Assembly: GCF_002899455.1 (NCBI RefSeq)
Contig: NZ_PPFB01000001.1
Span: 5,741,001-5,805,000 of the forward strand
From: Streptomyces sp. DH-12
GTDB taxonomy: Bacteria; Actinomycetota; Actinomycetes; Streptomycetales; Streptomycetaceae
Direction of reading: 5' to 3'
DNA length: 64,000 bases
Shown: positions 27,665-37,315 of the stretch, piece by piece
Layout of the letters: each line of letters opens with the position of its first letter
How positions within the stretch are numbered: the first letter of the stretch is position 1
The notes under the pieces: generated by a model
What the model was told of the DNA's origin: nothing
Databases searched by the model: none
The model's input: the letters and a program-made list of their open reading frames with translations, nothing else
Translations under genes and position numbers: made by a program

Positions 27665-27704
27665 TTCCCGTCCCTGGGGGCCGCGCCCGTCCCCTCAGGG
27701 CCTC

Positions 27705-27728
27705 CCCCTCAAGCGCCGGACGGGCCGG
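27705..27728. repeat. Fragment of a common Streptomyces intergenic repeat
   Basis: CCTCAAGCGCCGGACGGGCC at the end of pgl resembles a short sequence that I recall as frequent between Streptomyces genes (CTCAAACGCCGGACGGGCT-like). It is probably part of a 3' end signal. Recognised from memory only. Confidence 0.4.
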
Positions 27729-28514
27729 CTACGGCGTCGCCGGCGGGTACAGCGACCTCGGGAGCTGGGACGCCGCCGCCGCGTCCAGGAGCCACAGGGT
27801 GCGGGAGCGGCCGTACGCGCCCGCTGCGGGGGCCTGGATCTCGCCTGCGCCCGAGAGGGCGATGGCGGCGGCCTCCGCCTTGTCCTCGCCCGCGGCCAGG
27901 AGCCACACCTCGCGGGCCGCGCGGATCGCGGGCAGGGTGAGGGTGACCCGGGTCGGCGGGGGCTTGGGAGCGCCGTGGACGCCGACGACCGTGCGCTCCG
28001 TCTCGCGGACCGCGGGCAGTTCGGGGAACAGGGACGCCACATGGGTGTCCGGGCCCACGCCCAGCATCAGGACGTCGAAGGCCGGCACCGGCCCGTGGTC
28101 CTCCGGCCCCGCCGCCGCGGCCAGCTCCTCCGCGTAGGCGGCGGCCGCCGCCTCCACGTCCGAGCCGTGCGGACCGTCCGACGCGGGCATGGCGTGCACG
28201 CGCTTCGGGTCCAGCGGCACCGCGTCCAGCAGCGCCTCTCGGGCTTGGGTGACATTGCGGTCCGGGTCGCCCTCGGGCAGGAACCGCTCGTCTCCCCACC
28301 ATAGGTCCAGACGCGACCAGTCGATCGCGTCCCGGGCCGGGGCGGCGGCCAGCGCGGCCAGCAGGCCGTTGCCGTTGCGGCCGCCGGTCAGCACGACCGA
28401 CGCCCCGCCCCGGGAGGACTGCGCGTCCACGATCCTGGTGATCAGCCGGGCCGCCGCGGCCTGCGCCATCAGCTCCTTGTCCCGGTGCACGACCAGCTGG
28501 GGTGTCGTACTCAC
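27729..28514 (-). CDS. pgl: 6-phosphogluconolactonase
   Basis: A 261-residue DevB/SOL-type lactonase that hydrolyses 6-phosphogluconolactone, the second step of the oxidative pentose phosphate pathway. Recognisable: VVLTGGRNGNGLLAAL, WSRLDLWWGDERFLPEGDPD, VLMLGVGPDTHVASLFP and VTLTLPAIRAAREVW. GTG 28514 overlaps the opcA stop as GTGA. It is the last gene of the tkt-tal-zwf-opcA-pgl operon. Confidence 0.94.
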   Translation of the reverse strand: MSTTPQLVVHRDKELMAQAAAARLITRIVDAQSSRGGASVVLTGGRNGNGLLAALAAAPARDAIDWSRLDLWWGDERFLPEGDPDRNVTQAREALLDAVPLDPKRVHAMPASDGPHGSDVEAAAAAYAEELAAAAGPEDHGPVPAFDVLMLGVGPDTHVASLFPELPAVRETERTVVGVHGAPKPPPTRVTLTLPAIRAAREVWLLAAGEDKAEAAAIALSGAGEIQAPAAGAYGRSRTLWLLDAAAASQLPRSLYPPATP

Positions 28515-29593
28515 TTCGCCGCCGCCCTCTTCACCGGCGCCTCCGCCGTCGCTTCGGCCGCGGGACCTTTCGCGACCGACTCGACGGGAGCGGGGACGGC
28601 TTCGCGTTCTCCGCTCTCCCGTCGCCCGGCCTCCCCTTCTCCTTTGGCCGGCGCGTCACCGCCGTCCCCCTGCTTCAGCCGCTCCACGCCGTAGCGCAGG
28701 GCGGACGCGTAGGTGTCGTCCGGGTCCAGCCGGCGCAGTTCCTCCGCGATCAGCTCGGCGGTGTCCCGGCGCTTCAGCGCCACCGCGCGCTTCGGCTGGC
28801 CCTGGATGGCCAGCGTCGCCAGCGAGCCGTCGGCGCGGTCCAGCACGATCGGGCCGCAGTCGGTGTCCATGCGGACCGCCGTGAGACCCGGGCCCGCGGA
28901 GCGGGTGCGCCGGACGGGGACGTCCAGCCGGTCCGCGAGCCACATCGCCAGCAGCTCGCAGCTCGGGTTGAACTCCTCGCCCTCCACCTCGACGCCCTGC
29001 ACCTCGCAGGCGACCTGGTCCAGCGCGGCGGCCAGCATCGAACGCCACGGCGTGATGCGGGTCCACGACAGGTCCGTGTCGCCCGGGGTGTAGGCGTCGG
29101 CGCGGGCGGCCAGCTCCTTCACCGGCTGCTCGCAGGCGTAGGTGTCGGTCACCCGGCGCTGGGCCAGCGCGCCCAGCGGGTCGTTCGCCGGGTCCAGCGG
29201 CGCGTTGACCGGCCACCACACCACCACCGGGGCGTCCGGCAGCAGCAGCGGCAGCACCACCGACTGGGCGTGGTCGACGACCTCGCCGTACAGCCGGAGC
29301 ACCACCGTCTCGCCGGTGCCGGCGTCCGCGCCGACCCGCACCTCGGCGTCCAGCCGCGACTGCGTGCGGTCCCGCGGCGAACGGGAGACGCGCTTGATGA
29401 CGACCAGCGTGCGCGAGGGGTGCTCGCGCGAGGCGTCGCCGGCCGCCTTCAGCGCGTCGTAGGCGTTCTCCTCGTCCGTGACGATGACCAGGGTCAGCAC
29501 CATGCCGACGGCCGGCGTGCCGATGGCCCGCCGGGCCTTCACCAGCGCCTTGTTGATCTTGCTGGCCGTGGTGTCCGTGAGGTCTGTCTTCAT
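28511..29593 (-). CDS. opcA: Glucose-6-phosphate dehydrogenase assembly protein OpcA
   Basis: A 360-residue OpcA protein, an actinobacterial and cyanobacterial partner that binds and activates glucose-6-phosphate dehydrogenase. Visible conserved stretches are RTLVVIKR, GETVVLRLYGEVVDHAQSVV and PVVVWWPVNAPLD. The last 50 residues are a low-complexity Ala/Glu/Lys/Pro tail not found in shorter homologues. ATG 29593 overlaps the zwf stop as ATGA, and the 3' end overlaps pgl, so zwf, opcA and pgl should be made in fixed ratio. Confidence 0.93.
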   Translation of the reverse strand: MKTDLTDTTASKINKALVKARRAIGTPAVGMVLTLVIVTDEENAYDALKAAGDASREHPSRTLVVIKRVSRSPRDRTQSRLDAEVRVGADAGTGETVVLRLYGEVVDHAQSVVLPLLLPDAPVVVWWPVNAPLDPANDPLGALAQRRVTDTYACEQPVKELAARADAYTPGDTDLSWTRITPWRSMLAAALDQVACEVQGVEVEGEEFNPSCELLAMWLADRLDVPVRRTRSAGPGLTAVRMDTDCGPIVLDRADGSLATLAIQGQPKRAVALKRRDTAELIAEELRRLDPDDTYASALRYGVERLKQGDGGDAPAKGEGEAGRRESGEREAVPAPVESVAKGPAAEATAEAPVKRAAAK

Positions 29594-31113
29594 GGCCGGC
29601 GCCAGCTCCGTCCGTCTCGTGCGAGCATGTCGTCCGCCTCGGCGGGTCCCCAGGTGCCGGCCTGGTACTGGGCCGGCTTGCCGTGGGCGTCCCAGTACTC
29701 CTCGATCGGGTCGAGGATCTTCCAGGACAGCTCGACCTCCTCCGTGCGCGGGAAGAGGTTGGAGTCGCCGAGCAGGACGTCGAGAATCAGCCGTTCGTAC
29801 GCCTCCGGGCTGGACTCGGTGAACGACTCGCCGTAGGCGAAGTCCATCGACACGTCCCGGATCTCCATCGACGTGCCCGGCACCTTCGAGCCGAACCGCA
29901 CCGTGACGCCCTCGTCCGGCTGGACGCGGATCACGATGGCGTTCTGGCCGAGCTCCTCGGTGGCCGTGGTGTCGAAGGGGGAGTGCGGCGCCCGCTGGAA
30001 GACCACCGCGATCTCCGTCACCCGGCGGCCCAGCCGCTTGCCGGTGCGCAGGTAGAAGGGGACGCCCGCCCAGCGGCGGTTGTCGATGCCCAGCTTGATC
30101 GCCGCGTAGGTGTCCGTCTTGGAGGACGGGTCGATGCCCTCCTCCTCCAGATAACCGATGACCTTCGCGCCGCCCTGCCAGCCGGCCGCGTACTGCGCGC
30201 GCACGGTGTCCCGGCCCAGGTCCCCCGGCAGCCGCACGGCGCCGAGCACCTTGGTCTTCTCCGCGGCCAGCGCGTCCGCGTCGAAGGAGGCGGGCTCCTC
30301 CATCGCGGTCAGCGCGAGCAGCTGCAGGAGGTGGTTCTGGATGACGTCGCGGGCGGCGCCGATGCCGTCGTAGTAGCCGGCCCGGCCGCCGATGCCGATG
30401 TCCTCGGCCATGGTGATCTGCACGTGGTCCACGAAGGACCGGTTCCAGATCGGTTCGAACATCTGGTTGGCGAAGCGCAGCGCCAGGATGTTCTGGACGG
30501 TCTCCTTGCCCAGGTAGTGGTCGATCCGGAAGACCTGCTCCGGGGCGAACACCTCGTGGACGATGGCGTTCAGTTCCTCCGCCGACCTCAGGTCGTGCCC
30601 GAACGGCTTCTCGATGACCGCGCGCCGCCAGGAACCGTCCGTCTGGTCCGCCAGCCCGTGCTTCTTCAGCTGCTGGATGACCACGGGGAAGGACCGCGGC
30701 GGCACCGACAGGTAGAAGGCGAAGTTGCCGCCCGTGCCCTGCGCCTTGTCCAGTTCCTCGATCGTGCCGCGCAGCCGCTCGAAGGACTCGTCGTCGTCGA
30801 AGGTGCCCTGCACGAACCGCATGCCCTGGACGAGCTGCTGCCAGACCTCCTCGCGGAAGGGGGTCCGCGCGTGCTCCTTGACCGCGTCGTGGACCTCCTG
30901 CGCGAAGTCCTCGTCCTCCCACTCCCGGCGGGCGAAGCCCACCAGCGAGAAGCCCGGCGGCAGCAGCCCCCGGTTGGCGAGGTCGTACACGGCCGGCATC
31001 AGCTTCTTGCGTGACAGGTCGCCCGTGACGCCGAAGATGACCAGGCCCGACGGCCCCGCGATACGCGGGAGCCGTCGGTCAGCGGGGTCACGCAGCGGAT
31101 TGCTGCTCGACAA
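29590..31113 (-). CDS. zwf: Glucose-6-phosphate 1-dehydrogenase
   Basis: A 507-residue enzyme that makes NADPH while oxidising glucose-6-phosphate. The nucleotide-binding motif FGVTGDLSRKKLMPA starts at residue 27 and the substrate/catalytic motif FRIDHYLGKE near 196. The start codon is TTG (31111-31113), supported by GGAGGG 8 nt upstream and by the conserved N-terminal length; a rare start codon may lower expression relative to tal, which ends only 4 nt upstream. Confidence 0.96.
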   Translation of the reverse strand: MSSSNPLRDPADRRLPRIAGPSGLVIFGVTGDLSRKKLMPAVYDLANRGLLPPGFSLVGFARREWEDEDFAQEVHDAVKEHARTPFREEVWQQLVQGMRFVQGTFDDDESFERLRGTIEELDKAQGTGGNFAFYLSVPPRSFPVVIQQLKKHGLADQTDGSWRRAVIEKPFGHDLRSAEELNAIVHEVFAPEQVFRIDHYLGKETVQNILALRFANQMFEPIWNRSFVDHVQITMAEDIGIGGRAGYYDGIGAARDVIQNHLLQLLALTAMEEPASFDADALAAEKTKVLGAVRLPGDLGRDTVRAQYAAGWQGGAKVIGYLEEEGIDPSSKTDTYAAIKLGIDNRRWAGVPFYLRTGKRLGRRVTEIAVVFQRAPHSPFDTTATEELGQNAIVIRVQPDEGVTVRFGSKVPGTSMEIRDVSMDFAYGESFTESSPEAYERLILDVLLGDSNLFPRTEEVELSWKILDPIEEYWDAHGKPAQYQAGTWGPAEADDMLARDGRSWRRP

Positions 31114-31117
31114 GATC

Positions 31118-32236
31118 TCAGCCCTCCGAGGGGGCGAGGCGCTGGAGCTCCGCCTCGGTCGACTTCAGCAGGTCGTTCCAGGACGCCTCGAACTTGTCGA
31201 TGCCCTCGTCCTCCAGAAGCTGCACCACCTCGTCGTAGGAGATGCCGAGCCGCTCGATCGCGTCCAGATCGGCGCGCGCCTGCTCGTAGGTGCCGGAGAC
31301 CGTGTCGCCCCGGATGTCACCCTGCTCCTCGGTGGCGAACAGCGTCGCCTCCGGCATGGTGTTCACCGTGTTCGGCGCCACCAGCTCGTCGACGTACATG
31401 GTCGCCTTGTACGCCTTGTCCTTCACACCGGTGGACGCCCACAGCGGACGCTGCTTGTTGGCGCCCTCGCGCTCCAGCGCGGCCCAGCGCTCGGTGGAGA
31501 AGACCTCCTCGTACGCCTGGTAGGCCAGGCGCGCGTTGGCGATGGCGGCCTTGCCGCGCAGCGCCTTGGCCTCGTCGGTGCCGAGCGCGTCGATCCGCTT
31601 GTCGATCTCGGTGTCCACGCGGGACACGAAGAAGGACGCCACGGAGTGGATCTCCGACAGGTCAAGGCCGCGGGACTTGGCCTTCTCCAGGCCCGCCACG
31701 AACGCGTCCATCACCTTGCGGTAGCGCTCCAGGGAGAAGATCAGCGTGACGTTGACGCTGATGCCCAGGCCGATGACCTCGGTGATGGCCGGGATGCCCG
31801 CCTCGGTCGCCGGGATCTTGATCAGGGTGTTCGGCCGGTCCACCAGCCAGGCGAGCTGCTTGGCCTCGGCGACCGTCGCACGGGTGTCGTGCGCCAGACG
31901 CGGGTCCACCTCGATGGACACCCGGCCGTCCTGGCCGTCGGTGGCGTCGAAGACCGGGCGCAGGATGTCGGCGGCGTCACGGACGTCCGCCGTGGTGATC
32001 ATCCGGATGGCCTCCTCGACGGTCACCTTCCGGGCCGCGAGGTCGGTGAGCTGCGTGTCGTAGCCGTCGCCCTCGGAGATCGCCTTCTGGAAGATCGTCG
32101 GGTTGGTGGTGACGCCCACGACGTGCTGCTGGTCGATCAGCTCGGCGAGGTTGCCCGAGGTGATCCGCTTGCGCGACAGGTCGTCCAGCCAGATCGCGAC
32201 GCCTTCGTCGGAAAGGCGCTTCAGTGCGTCTGTCAT
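31118..32236 (-). CDS. tal: Transaldolase
   Basis: A 372-residue transaldolase of the longer actinobacterial type, moving a three-carbon dihydroxyacetone unit between sugar phosphates. The Schiff-base lysine is Lys 140 in TLIKIPATEAG; GVTTNPTIFQ (41-50), SVNVTLIFSLERY and SFFVSRVDTEIDKR are the other family landmarks. GAGAGGGAA sits upstream of ATG 32236. Gaps of 34 nt to tkt and 4 nt to zwf place it inside the operon. Confidence 0.96.
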   Translation of the reverse strand: MTDALKRLSDEGVAIWLDDLSRKRITSGNLAELIDQQHVVGVTTNPTIFQKAISEGDGYDTQLTDLAARKVTVEEAIRMITTADVRDAADILRPVFDATDGQDGRVSIEVDPRLAHDTRATVAEAKQLAWLVDRPNTLIKIPATEAGIPAITEVIGLGISVNVTLIFSLERYRKVMDAFVAGLEKAKSRGLDLSEIHSVASFFVSRVDTEIDKRIDALGTDEAKALRGKAAIANARLAYQAYEEVFSTERWAALEREGANKQRPLWASTGVKDKAYKATMYVDELVAPNTVNTMPEATLFATEEQGDIRGDTVSGTYEQARADLDAIERLGISYDEVVQLLEDEGIDKFEASWNDLLKSTEAELQRLAPSEG

Positions 32237-32270
32237 GGAAATTCCCTCTCCTACGTGTCGTATACGAGCG

Positions 32271-34358
32271 TCAGCGCCGGGCGGCGGCGATCGATTCCCG
32301 CGCGACGGCGGCCACGTTGTCGGCGGTGAAGCCGTACTCCTGGAACAGCACCTTGCCGTCGGCCGAGGCACCGAAGTGCTCCAGCGAGACGATGCGGCCG
32401 GCGTCGCCCACGTACTTGTGCCAGGTGAGGCCGATCCCCGCCTCGACGGCCACGCGCGCCTTCACGGACGGCGGCAGGACGCTGTCCCGGTACCCCTGGT
32501 CCTGCTCCTCGAACCACTCCACGGACGGCATGGACACCACGCGCGTCGGCACGCCGTCGGCCTGCAGCCGCTCCCGCGCCTCGACGGCGACGTGCACCTC
32601 GGAACCGGTGGCGATGAGGATGACCTCGGGCTCGCCGCCCTCGGCCTCGAACATCACGTAGCCGCCGCGGGCCGCGTCCTCGTTGGGCTCGTACGTCGGC
32701 ACGCCCTGGCGGGTCAGCGCCAGACCGTGCGGGGCGCCCTTGCCGAACTCCTTGGTCCAGCGCTTCAGGATCTCGCGCCAGGCGATCGCGGTCTCGTTCG
32801 CGTCCGCCGGGCGGACCACGTTCAGGCCCGGGATGGCGCGCAGCGACGCGAGGTGCTCGACCGGCTGGTGGGTCGGGCCGTCCTCGCCGAGACCGATGGA
32901 GTCGTGCGTCCACACGTACGTCACCGGCAGGTGCATCAGCGCCGACAGGCGGACGGCGTTGCGCATGTAGTCCGAGAACACCAGGAAGGTGCCGGCGTAG
33001 ATGCGGGTGTTGCCGTGCAGCGCGATGCCGTTCATCTCCGCGGCCATGGCGTGCTCGCGGATGCCGAAGTGGATCGTGCGGCCGTAGGGGTCCGCCTCGG
33101 GCAGCGGGTTGCCGGCGGGGAGGAACGACGACGTCTTGTCGATCGTCGTGTTGTTGGAGCCGGCCAGGTCGGCCGAGCCGCCCCACAGCTCCGGGATCAC
33201 CGCGCCGAGCGCCTGCAGCACCTTGCCGGAGGCGGCGCGGGTGGCGATGCCCTTGCCGGGCTCGAACACCGGCAGCGCGTCCTGCCAGCCCTTGGGCAGC
33301 TCGCCGGCGGCGATCCGGTCGTACTCGGCGGCGCGCTCGGGGTTGCCCTCCCGCCACTGCTGGAAGGACTTCTCCCAGTCGGCACGCGCGGCCCGGCCGC
33401 GCTCCAGCGCCTTGCGGGTGTGCGCGATGACCTCGTCGGCGACCTCGAAGGTCTTCCCCGGGTCGAAGCCGAGGACGCGCTTGGTGGCCGCGACCTCGTC
33501 GTCGCCGAGCGCCGAGCCGTGCGCGGCCTCGGTGTTCTGCGCGTTCGGGGCGGGCCAGGCGATGATCGAGCGCATCGCGATGAAGGACGGCCGGTCGGTG
33601 ACCTTCTTGGCCTCCTGGATCGCGTCGTAGATCGCGTGCGGGTCCAGGTCGCCGTCCGGCTTCGGCGCCACGCGCTGCACGTGCCAGCCGTACGCCTCGT
33701 ACCGCTTGACCGTGTCCTCGGAGACGGCCGTCTCGGTGTCGCCCTCGATCGAGATGTGGTTGTCGTCCCACAGCAGGATCAGGTTGCCGAGCTTCTGGTG
33801 GCCGGCCAGCGAGGACGCCTCGGCGGAGATGCCCTCCTGGAGGCAGCCGTCACCGGCGATGCAGTAGACGTAGTGGTCGAACGGCGACTCCCCGGTGGGG
33901 GCCTCCGGGTCGAACAGACCACGCTCGTAACGGGCGGCCATCGCCATGCCCACCGCGTTGGCGACACCCTGGCCGAGCGGGCCGGTCGTGGTCTCCACGC
34001 CCGTGGTGTGGCCGTACTCCGGGTGGCCCGGGGTCTTCGAGCCCCAGGTGCGGAAGGACTTCAGGTCGTCCAGCTCCAGGCCGAAGCCGGCCAGGTAGAG
34101 CTGGGTGTAGAGGGTCAGGGACGAGTGGCCGGCGGACAGCACGAAGCGGTCTCGCCCGACCCAGTCGGCGTCCGCCGGGTCGTGCCGCATCACCTTCTGG
34201 AAGAGGGTGTACGCGGCAGGCGCCAGGCTCATCGCCGTACCCGGATGGCCGTTGCCGACCTTCTGTACGGCATCGGCGGCCAGGACGCGGGCGGTGTCGA
34301 CGGCCCGCTGGTCCCACTCGGTCCACTCGAGGTCTGTGGTGGTCGGCTTGATGCTCAC
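32271..34358 (-). CDS. tkt: Transketolase
   Basis: A 695-residue thiamine diphosphate enzyme of the non-oxidative pentose phosphate pathway. Motifs include NGHPGTAMSLAP, the cofactor motif CIAGDGCLQEGISAEAS, GHSSLTLYTQLYL, and the pyrimidine-domain sequence DSIGLGEDGPTHQPVEHL with catalytic histidines. GTG 34358 is used; the nearest Shine-Dalgarno-like sequence GAGGAG is about 13 nt upstream, so translation initiation may be weak. It is the first gene of the operon and divergent from ctaB. Confidence 0.96.
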   Translation of the reverse strand: MSIKPTTTDLEWTEWDQRAVDTARVLAADAVQKVGNGHPGTAMSLAPAAYTLFQKVMRHDPADADWVGRDRFVLSAGHSSLTLYTQLYLAGFGLELDDLKSFRTWGSKTPGHPEYGHTTGVETTTGPLGQGVANAVGMAMAARYERGLFDPEAPTGESPFDHYVYCIAGDGCLQEGISAEASSLAGHQKLGNLILLWDDNHISIEGDTETAVSEDTVKRYEAYGWHVQRVAPKPDGDLDPHAIYDAIQEAKKVTDRPSFIAMRSIIAWPAPNAQNTEAAHGSALGDDEVAATKRVLGFDPGKTFEVADEVIAHTRKALERGRAARADWEKSFQQWREGNPERAAEYDRIAAGELPKGWQDALPVFEPGKGIATRAASGKVLQALGAVIPELWGGSADLAGSNNTTIDKTSSFLPAGNPLPEADPYGRTIHFGIREHAMAAEMNGIALHGNTRIYAGTFLVFSDYMRNAVRLSALMHLPVTYVWTHDSIGLGEDGPTHQPVEHLASLRAIPGLNVVRPADANETAIAWREILKRWTKEFGKGAPHGLALTRQGVPTYEPNEDAARGGYVMFEAEGGEPEVILIATGSEVHVAVEARERLQADGVPTRVVSMPSVEWFEEQDQGYRDSVLPPSVKARVAVEAGIGLTWHKYVGDAGRIVSLEHFGASADGKVLFQEYGFTADNVAAVARESIAAARR

Positions 34359-34704
34359 CCTGAGTCAGGGCTCCTCTCCACATGTCGGATGCCGGTGTTC
34401 ACCCACCGGCGAGGTCGAGCCTACCCCCGGAGGAGGTGCCTTCTTCCGGGTCGTTCCAGAGTGCGGGCACTCCCTGGGATCCGCCTCCTGACCGGGAATT
34501 TTCCACATCCGGCAGATGAATACGGAGCCGCTCATCCGCGTGCTCAATCGAGCCGGAGGGCGCACCTCGGAGGGGTTTCGCCAACACGACCGGACCCCCG
34601 CGAATGCCGGGGTCTGGGCAACGTCTAGAGTGGCGTGGTACGCGCGAGCCCTCACCGCCAGCTCACAGGGAAAGGCTCGCTGGGATGTCTCTGTAGGGGT
34701 GTGC
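34359..34704. other. Divergent promoter region between tkt and ctaB
   Basis: 346 bp without a gene. A minus-strand TAGGCT (34418-34423) is a possible tkt -10 box, and TAGAGT (34626-34631) a possible ctaB -10 box giving a roughly 65-nt leader. GCGAGCC near 34642 and GGCTCGC near 34675 could form a leader hairpin. The -35 regions are not convincing. Confidence 0.4.
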
Positions 34705-35652
34705 GTGACGGCCGTTGAATCCCGCCCGGCGGGGGTTTTGGGGACGAGTCAGAGCCCTGCGCATCGGCCGTTCCGGGCCCGTGTGATGGCTTTCGTGGCT
34801 CTCACCAAGCCGCGGATCATCGAACTGCTGCTCATCACCACCGTCCCGGTGATGTTCCTGGCGCAGCAGGGCGTGCCCGACCTGACGCTCGTGCTGCTGA
34901 CCTGTGTCGGCGGCTACCTGTCGGCCGGCGGCGCCAACGCGCTCAACATGTACATCGACCGCGACATCGACGCGCTGATGGACCGCACCGCGCAGCGCCC
35001 GCTGGTGACCGGCATGGTCAGCCCGCGCGAGGCCCTGGTCTTCGGCATCACCCTGGCGGTCGCCTCCACGCTGCTGTTCGGCCTCACCGTCAACTGGCTG
35101 TCCGCCTGGCTCTCCCTCGGCGCGCTCCTCTTCTACGTGGTCGTCTACACGATGATCCTCAAGCGGCGCACGGCGCAGAACATCGTGTGGGGCGGCATCG
35201 CCGGCTGCATGCCGGTGCTGATCGGCTGGTCCGCGGTCACCAACTCGATGTCCTGGGCCCCGGTCGTCCTCTTCCTCGTCATCTTCTTCTGGACGCCGCC
35301 GCACTACTGGCCGCTGTCCATGAAGGTGAAGGAGGACTACGCGCGCGTGGGCGTGCCGATGCTGCCGGTCGTCGCCGGCAACAAGGCGGTCGCCCGGCAG
35401 ATCGTCCTCTACAGCTGGGTGATGGTCGGTGTGTCGCTGCTGCTCACCCCGATGGGCTACACCGGCTGGTTCTACACCGCGGTCGCCCTGGCGGCCGGCG
35501 GCTGGTGGCTGTGGGAGGCGCACGCGCTGCTGAACCGCGCCAAGGCCGAGGTGACGGGCGCCAAGCTCAAGGAGATGCGGCTGTTCCACTGGTCCATCAC
35601 CTACGTCTCGCTGCTGTTCGTCGCCATCGCGGTGGACCCGTTCCTGCGCTGA
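34705..35652 (+). CDS. ctaB: Protohaem IX farnesyltransferase (haem O synthase)
   Basis: A 315-residue UbiA-superfamily prenyltransferase that adds farnesyl to haem B, making haem O for cytochrome oxidase. The first Asp-rich motif is in NMYIDRDIDALMDRT, with nearby Arg and Gln (RTAQRPLVTG); the second conserved loop is WTPPHYWPLSMKVKEDY. About nine hydrophobic helices are present. GTG 34705 is chosen because AGGGG ends 5 nt before it; GTG 34699 is an alternative two codons upstream. The next step enzyme, ctaA, is encoded 2.4 kb downstream on the other strand. Confidence 0.95.
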   Translation: MTAVESRPAGVLGTSQSPAHRPFRARVMAFVALTKPRIIELLLITTVPVMFLAQQGVPDLTLVLLTCVGGYLSAGGANALNMYIDRDIDALMDRTAQRPLVTGMVSPREALVFGITLAVASTLLFGLTVNWLSAWLSLGALLFYVVVYTMILKRRTAQNIVWGGIAGCMPVLIGWSAVTNSMSWAPVVLFLVIFFWTPPHYWPLSMKVKEDYARVGVPMLPVVAGNKAVARQIVLYSWVMVGVSLLLTPMGYTGWFYTAVALAAGGWWLWEAHALLNRAKAEVTGAKLKEMRLFHWSITYVSLLFVAIAVDPFLR

Positions 35653-35668
35653 GACACCCCCGGCACGC

Positions 35669-35712
35669 CGACGGGCGGGGCACGTGGCCAAGGCCACGGA
35701 CCCCGCCCGTCG
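35669..35712 (+). terminator. Terminator after ctaB
   Basis: CGACGGGCGGGG (35669-35680) pairs with CCCCGCCCGTCG (35701-35712); inside it CGTGGCC faces GGCCACG, making a long, almost continuous hairpin. Confidence 0.75.
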
Positions 35713-35745
35713 CCGTTTGATCTACCCGTCGGTAGCATCCTGGTC

Positions 35746-36078
35746 ATGGCAGACACGCAGCAGGTGGACCCGAAGGACGGGCAGAGGGCGGCCCGGCTCG
35801 CCAAGCGGATCGGCGGCTTCGCCAAGGAGCACGGCGGTGCCGAGGGGCAGGTGTCGTACCTCGGGCAGCGCGGCGCCCGGATCGTCCTCGTCGGCGGGGA
35901 CGGCGCCTGGGGGGACCTCCACGCCCCCTCCATGGAGAGCGCGCGGCTGGCCCTCGAGAAGGCGGGCATCACCGTCCACGAGGAGTTCGACGGCGAGTTC
36001 GCCGCCAGGGTGAGGACCGGCCCGTACGAGTGGAGCCGTATGGCGGGCATCCAGGTCGGCGGCCCCTCCAACGACTGA
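35746..36078 (+). CDS. Conserved hypothetical protein (110 residues)
   Basis: A small soluble alpha/beta protein with no family I can name. The middle reads GARIVLVGGDGAWGDLHAPS, followed by a helix and ITVHEEFDGEFAARVRTGPYEW. The N-terminal 30 residues are helical and charged. Lack of a Shine-Dalgarno and a TAGCAT box 7 nt before the ATG suggest a leaderless mRNA. It stands between ctaB and the broken amidohydrolase gene; nothing in the neighbourhood points to a function. Confidence 0.7.
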   Translation: MADTQQVDPKDGQRAARLAKRIGGFAKEHGGAEGQVSYLGQRGARIVLVGGDGAWGDLHAPSMESARLALEKAGITVHEEFDGEFAARVRTGPYEWSRMAGIQVGGPSND

Positions 36079-36183
36079 CCGCCCCCGGGGCAGCACCTCT
36101 TCACCGGTTCACCCGTCGGGACCTGTAGGCAGCGACAGCGTCCACACGGGGAGAGCCCGGAGACGATCGACCCGCCGTCCCTC

Positions 36184-37271
36184 GTGGACCAGCACTGCCA
36201 CGGCGTACTGCGCACGGAGCTGGGCCTCGGCACGTTCGAGGCCCAGCTGGCCCGCACCGAGGGGCCGCCGGCCCCCGGCACCACCCTCTTCGACACCCAG
36301 ACCGGGTTCGCGGTGCGCCGCTGGTGCCCGCCGCTGCTGGGCCTGGAGCCGCACTGCCCGCCCTCCCGGTACCTCGCCCGCCGCCGTGAGCTGGGCACGG
36401 TCGAGGCGGGCCGCCGACTGCCGCGGGGCAGCGGCATCATCGCCTACCTCGTCGACACCGGCCTGCCCGGCGACCTCACCGGCCCCGCCGAGCCGGCCCG
36501 CGCCGGCCAGGCCGAGGCGCACGAGATCGTCCGCCTGGAGCAGCTCGCCGAACAGGTCGCCGACACCTCCGGCACCGTCGCGTCCTTCCTCGCCGACCTC
36601 GCCGAGTCCGTGCACGGCGCCGCCGCGCACGCGGTCGCCTTCGCCTCCGTCGCCGGACTGCGGCACGGCCTCGCGCTCGCCCCCGAGCCGCCCGGGGCGG
36701 GGCAGAGGTGCGCGGCGCGGCCGGACGCCGGCTGGCCGCCCGGGGCGCCGGGGACCGGCTGACCGACCCGGTGCTGCTGCGCCACCTGCTGTGGACCGCG
36801 GTCGCCTCAGGACTGCCGCTCCAGCTGCACGCCGGGCTCGGCGGACCGGGCGCGCGCGTCGACCGCACCGACCCGGTGCTGCTGACCGACTTCGTCCGGG
36901 CCACCGCCGGACTCGGCACCGACCTGGTGCTGCTGTACGGCTACCCGTACCACCGGCACGCCGCCCACCTCGCGGGCGTCTTCCCGCACGTCTACGCCGA
37001 CTGCGGCGCCGCCCTGATCCGCACCGGCGCCCGCGCGGCCACCGTCCTCGCGGAGGTGCTGGAGCTGGCCCCCTTCGGCAAGACCCTCTTCTCCAGCGGC
37101 GCCCGCGGCCTGCCCGAGCTGCACGTGGTCGGCGCCCACCTGTTCCGCGAGGCCCTCACCCGGGTCCTCGGCGGCTGGGTCTCCGAGGGCGCCTGGTCCC
37201 TGGACGACGCCCGGCGCGTCGCCACGATGATCGCCTCGGGCAACGCGGCACGGGTGTACGGCCTGACCTGA
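36184..37271 (+). pseudogene. Amidohydrolase-family gene interrupted by a frameshift
   Basis: Two consecutive reading frames together make one amidohydrolase. Frame 1 (36184-36762) opens with the metal motif VDQHCHG and runs to HGLALAPEPPG; the continuation (RRLAARGAG, LLRHLLWTAVASGLPLQLHA, DLVLLYGYPYHRHA, KTLFSSGARGLPELHV) is in the frame that enters at about 36699 and ends at 37271. The switch is -1, as if one base were missing from the G-rich tract CGGGGCGGGGC (36693-36703). No normal start with a Shine-Dalgarno precedes the HxH motif either, so the 5' end may also be damaged. A sequencing error in the G tract is the main alternative. The intact family hydrolyses or decarboxylates cyclic or amide substrates. 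Confidence 0.7.
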
Positions 37272-37315
37272 CCGGAAAAGGCCGCCGGGGGAGCTCCGGG
37301 GCGGAGACTGGGCGG

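Noticed and set aside
36386..37300. Long N-terminal extension of the nucleotidyltransferase
   Set aside because: The extension is Arg/Pro/Ala noise across the amidohydrolase pseudogene; ATG 37316 has an RBS and precedes the conserved domain.
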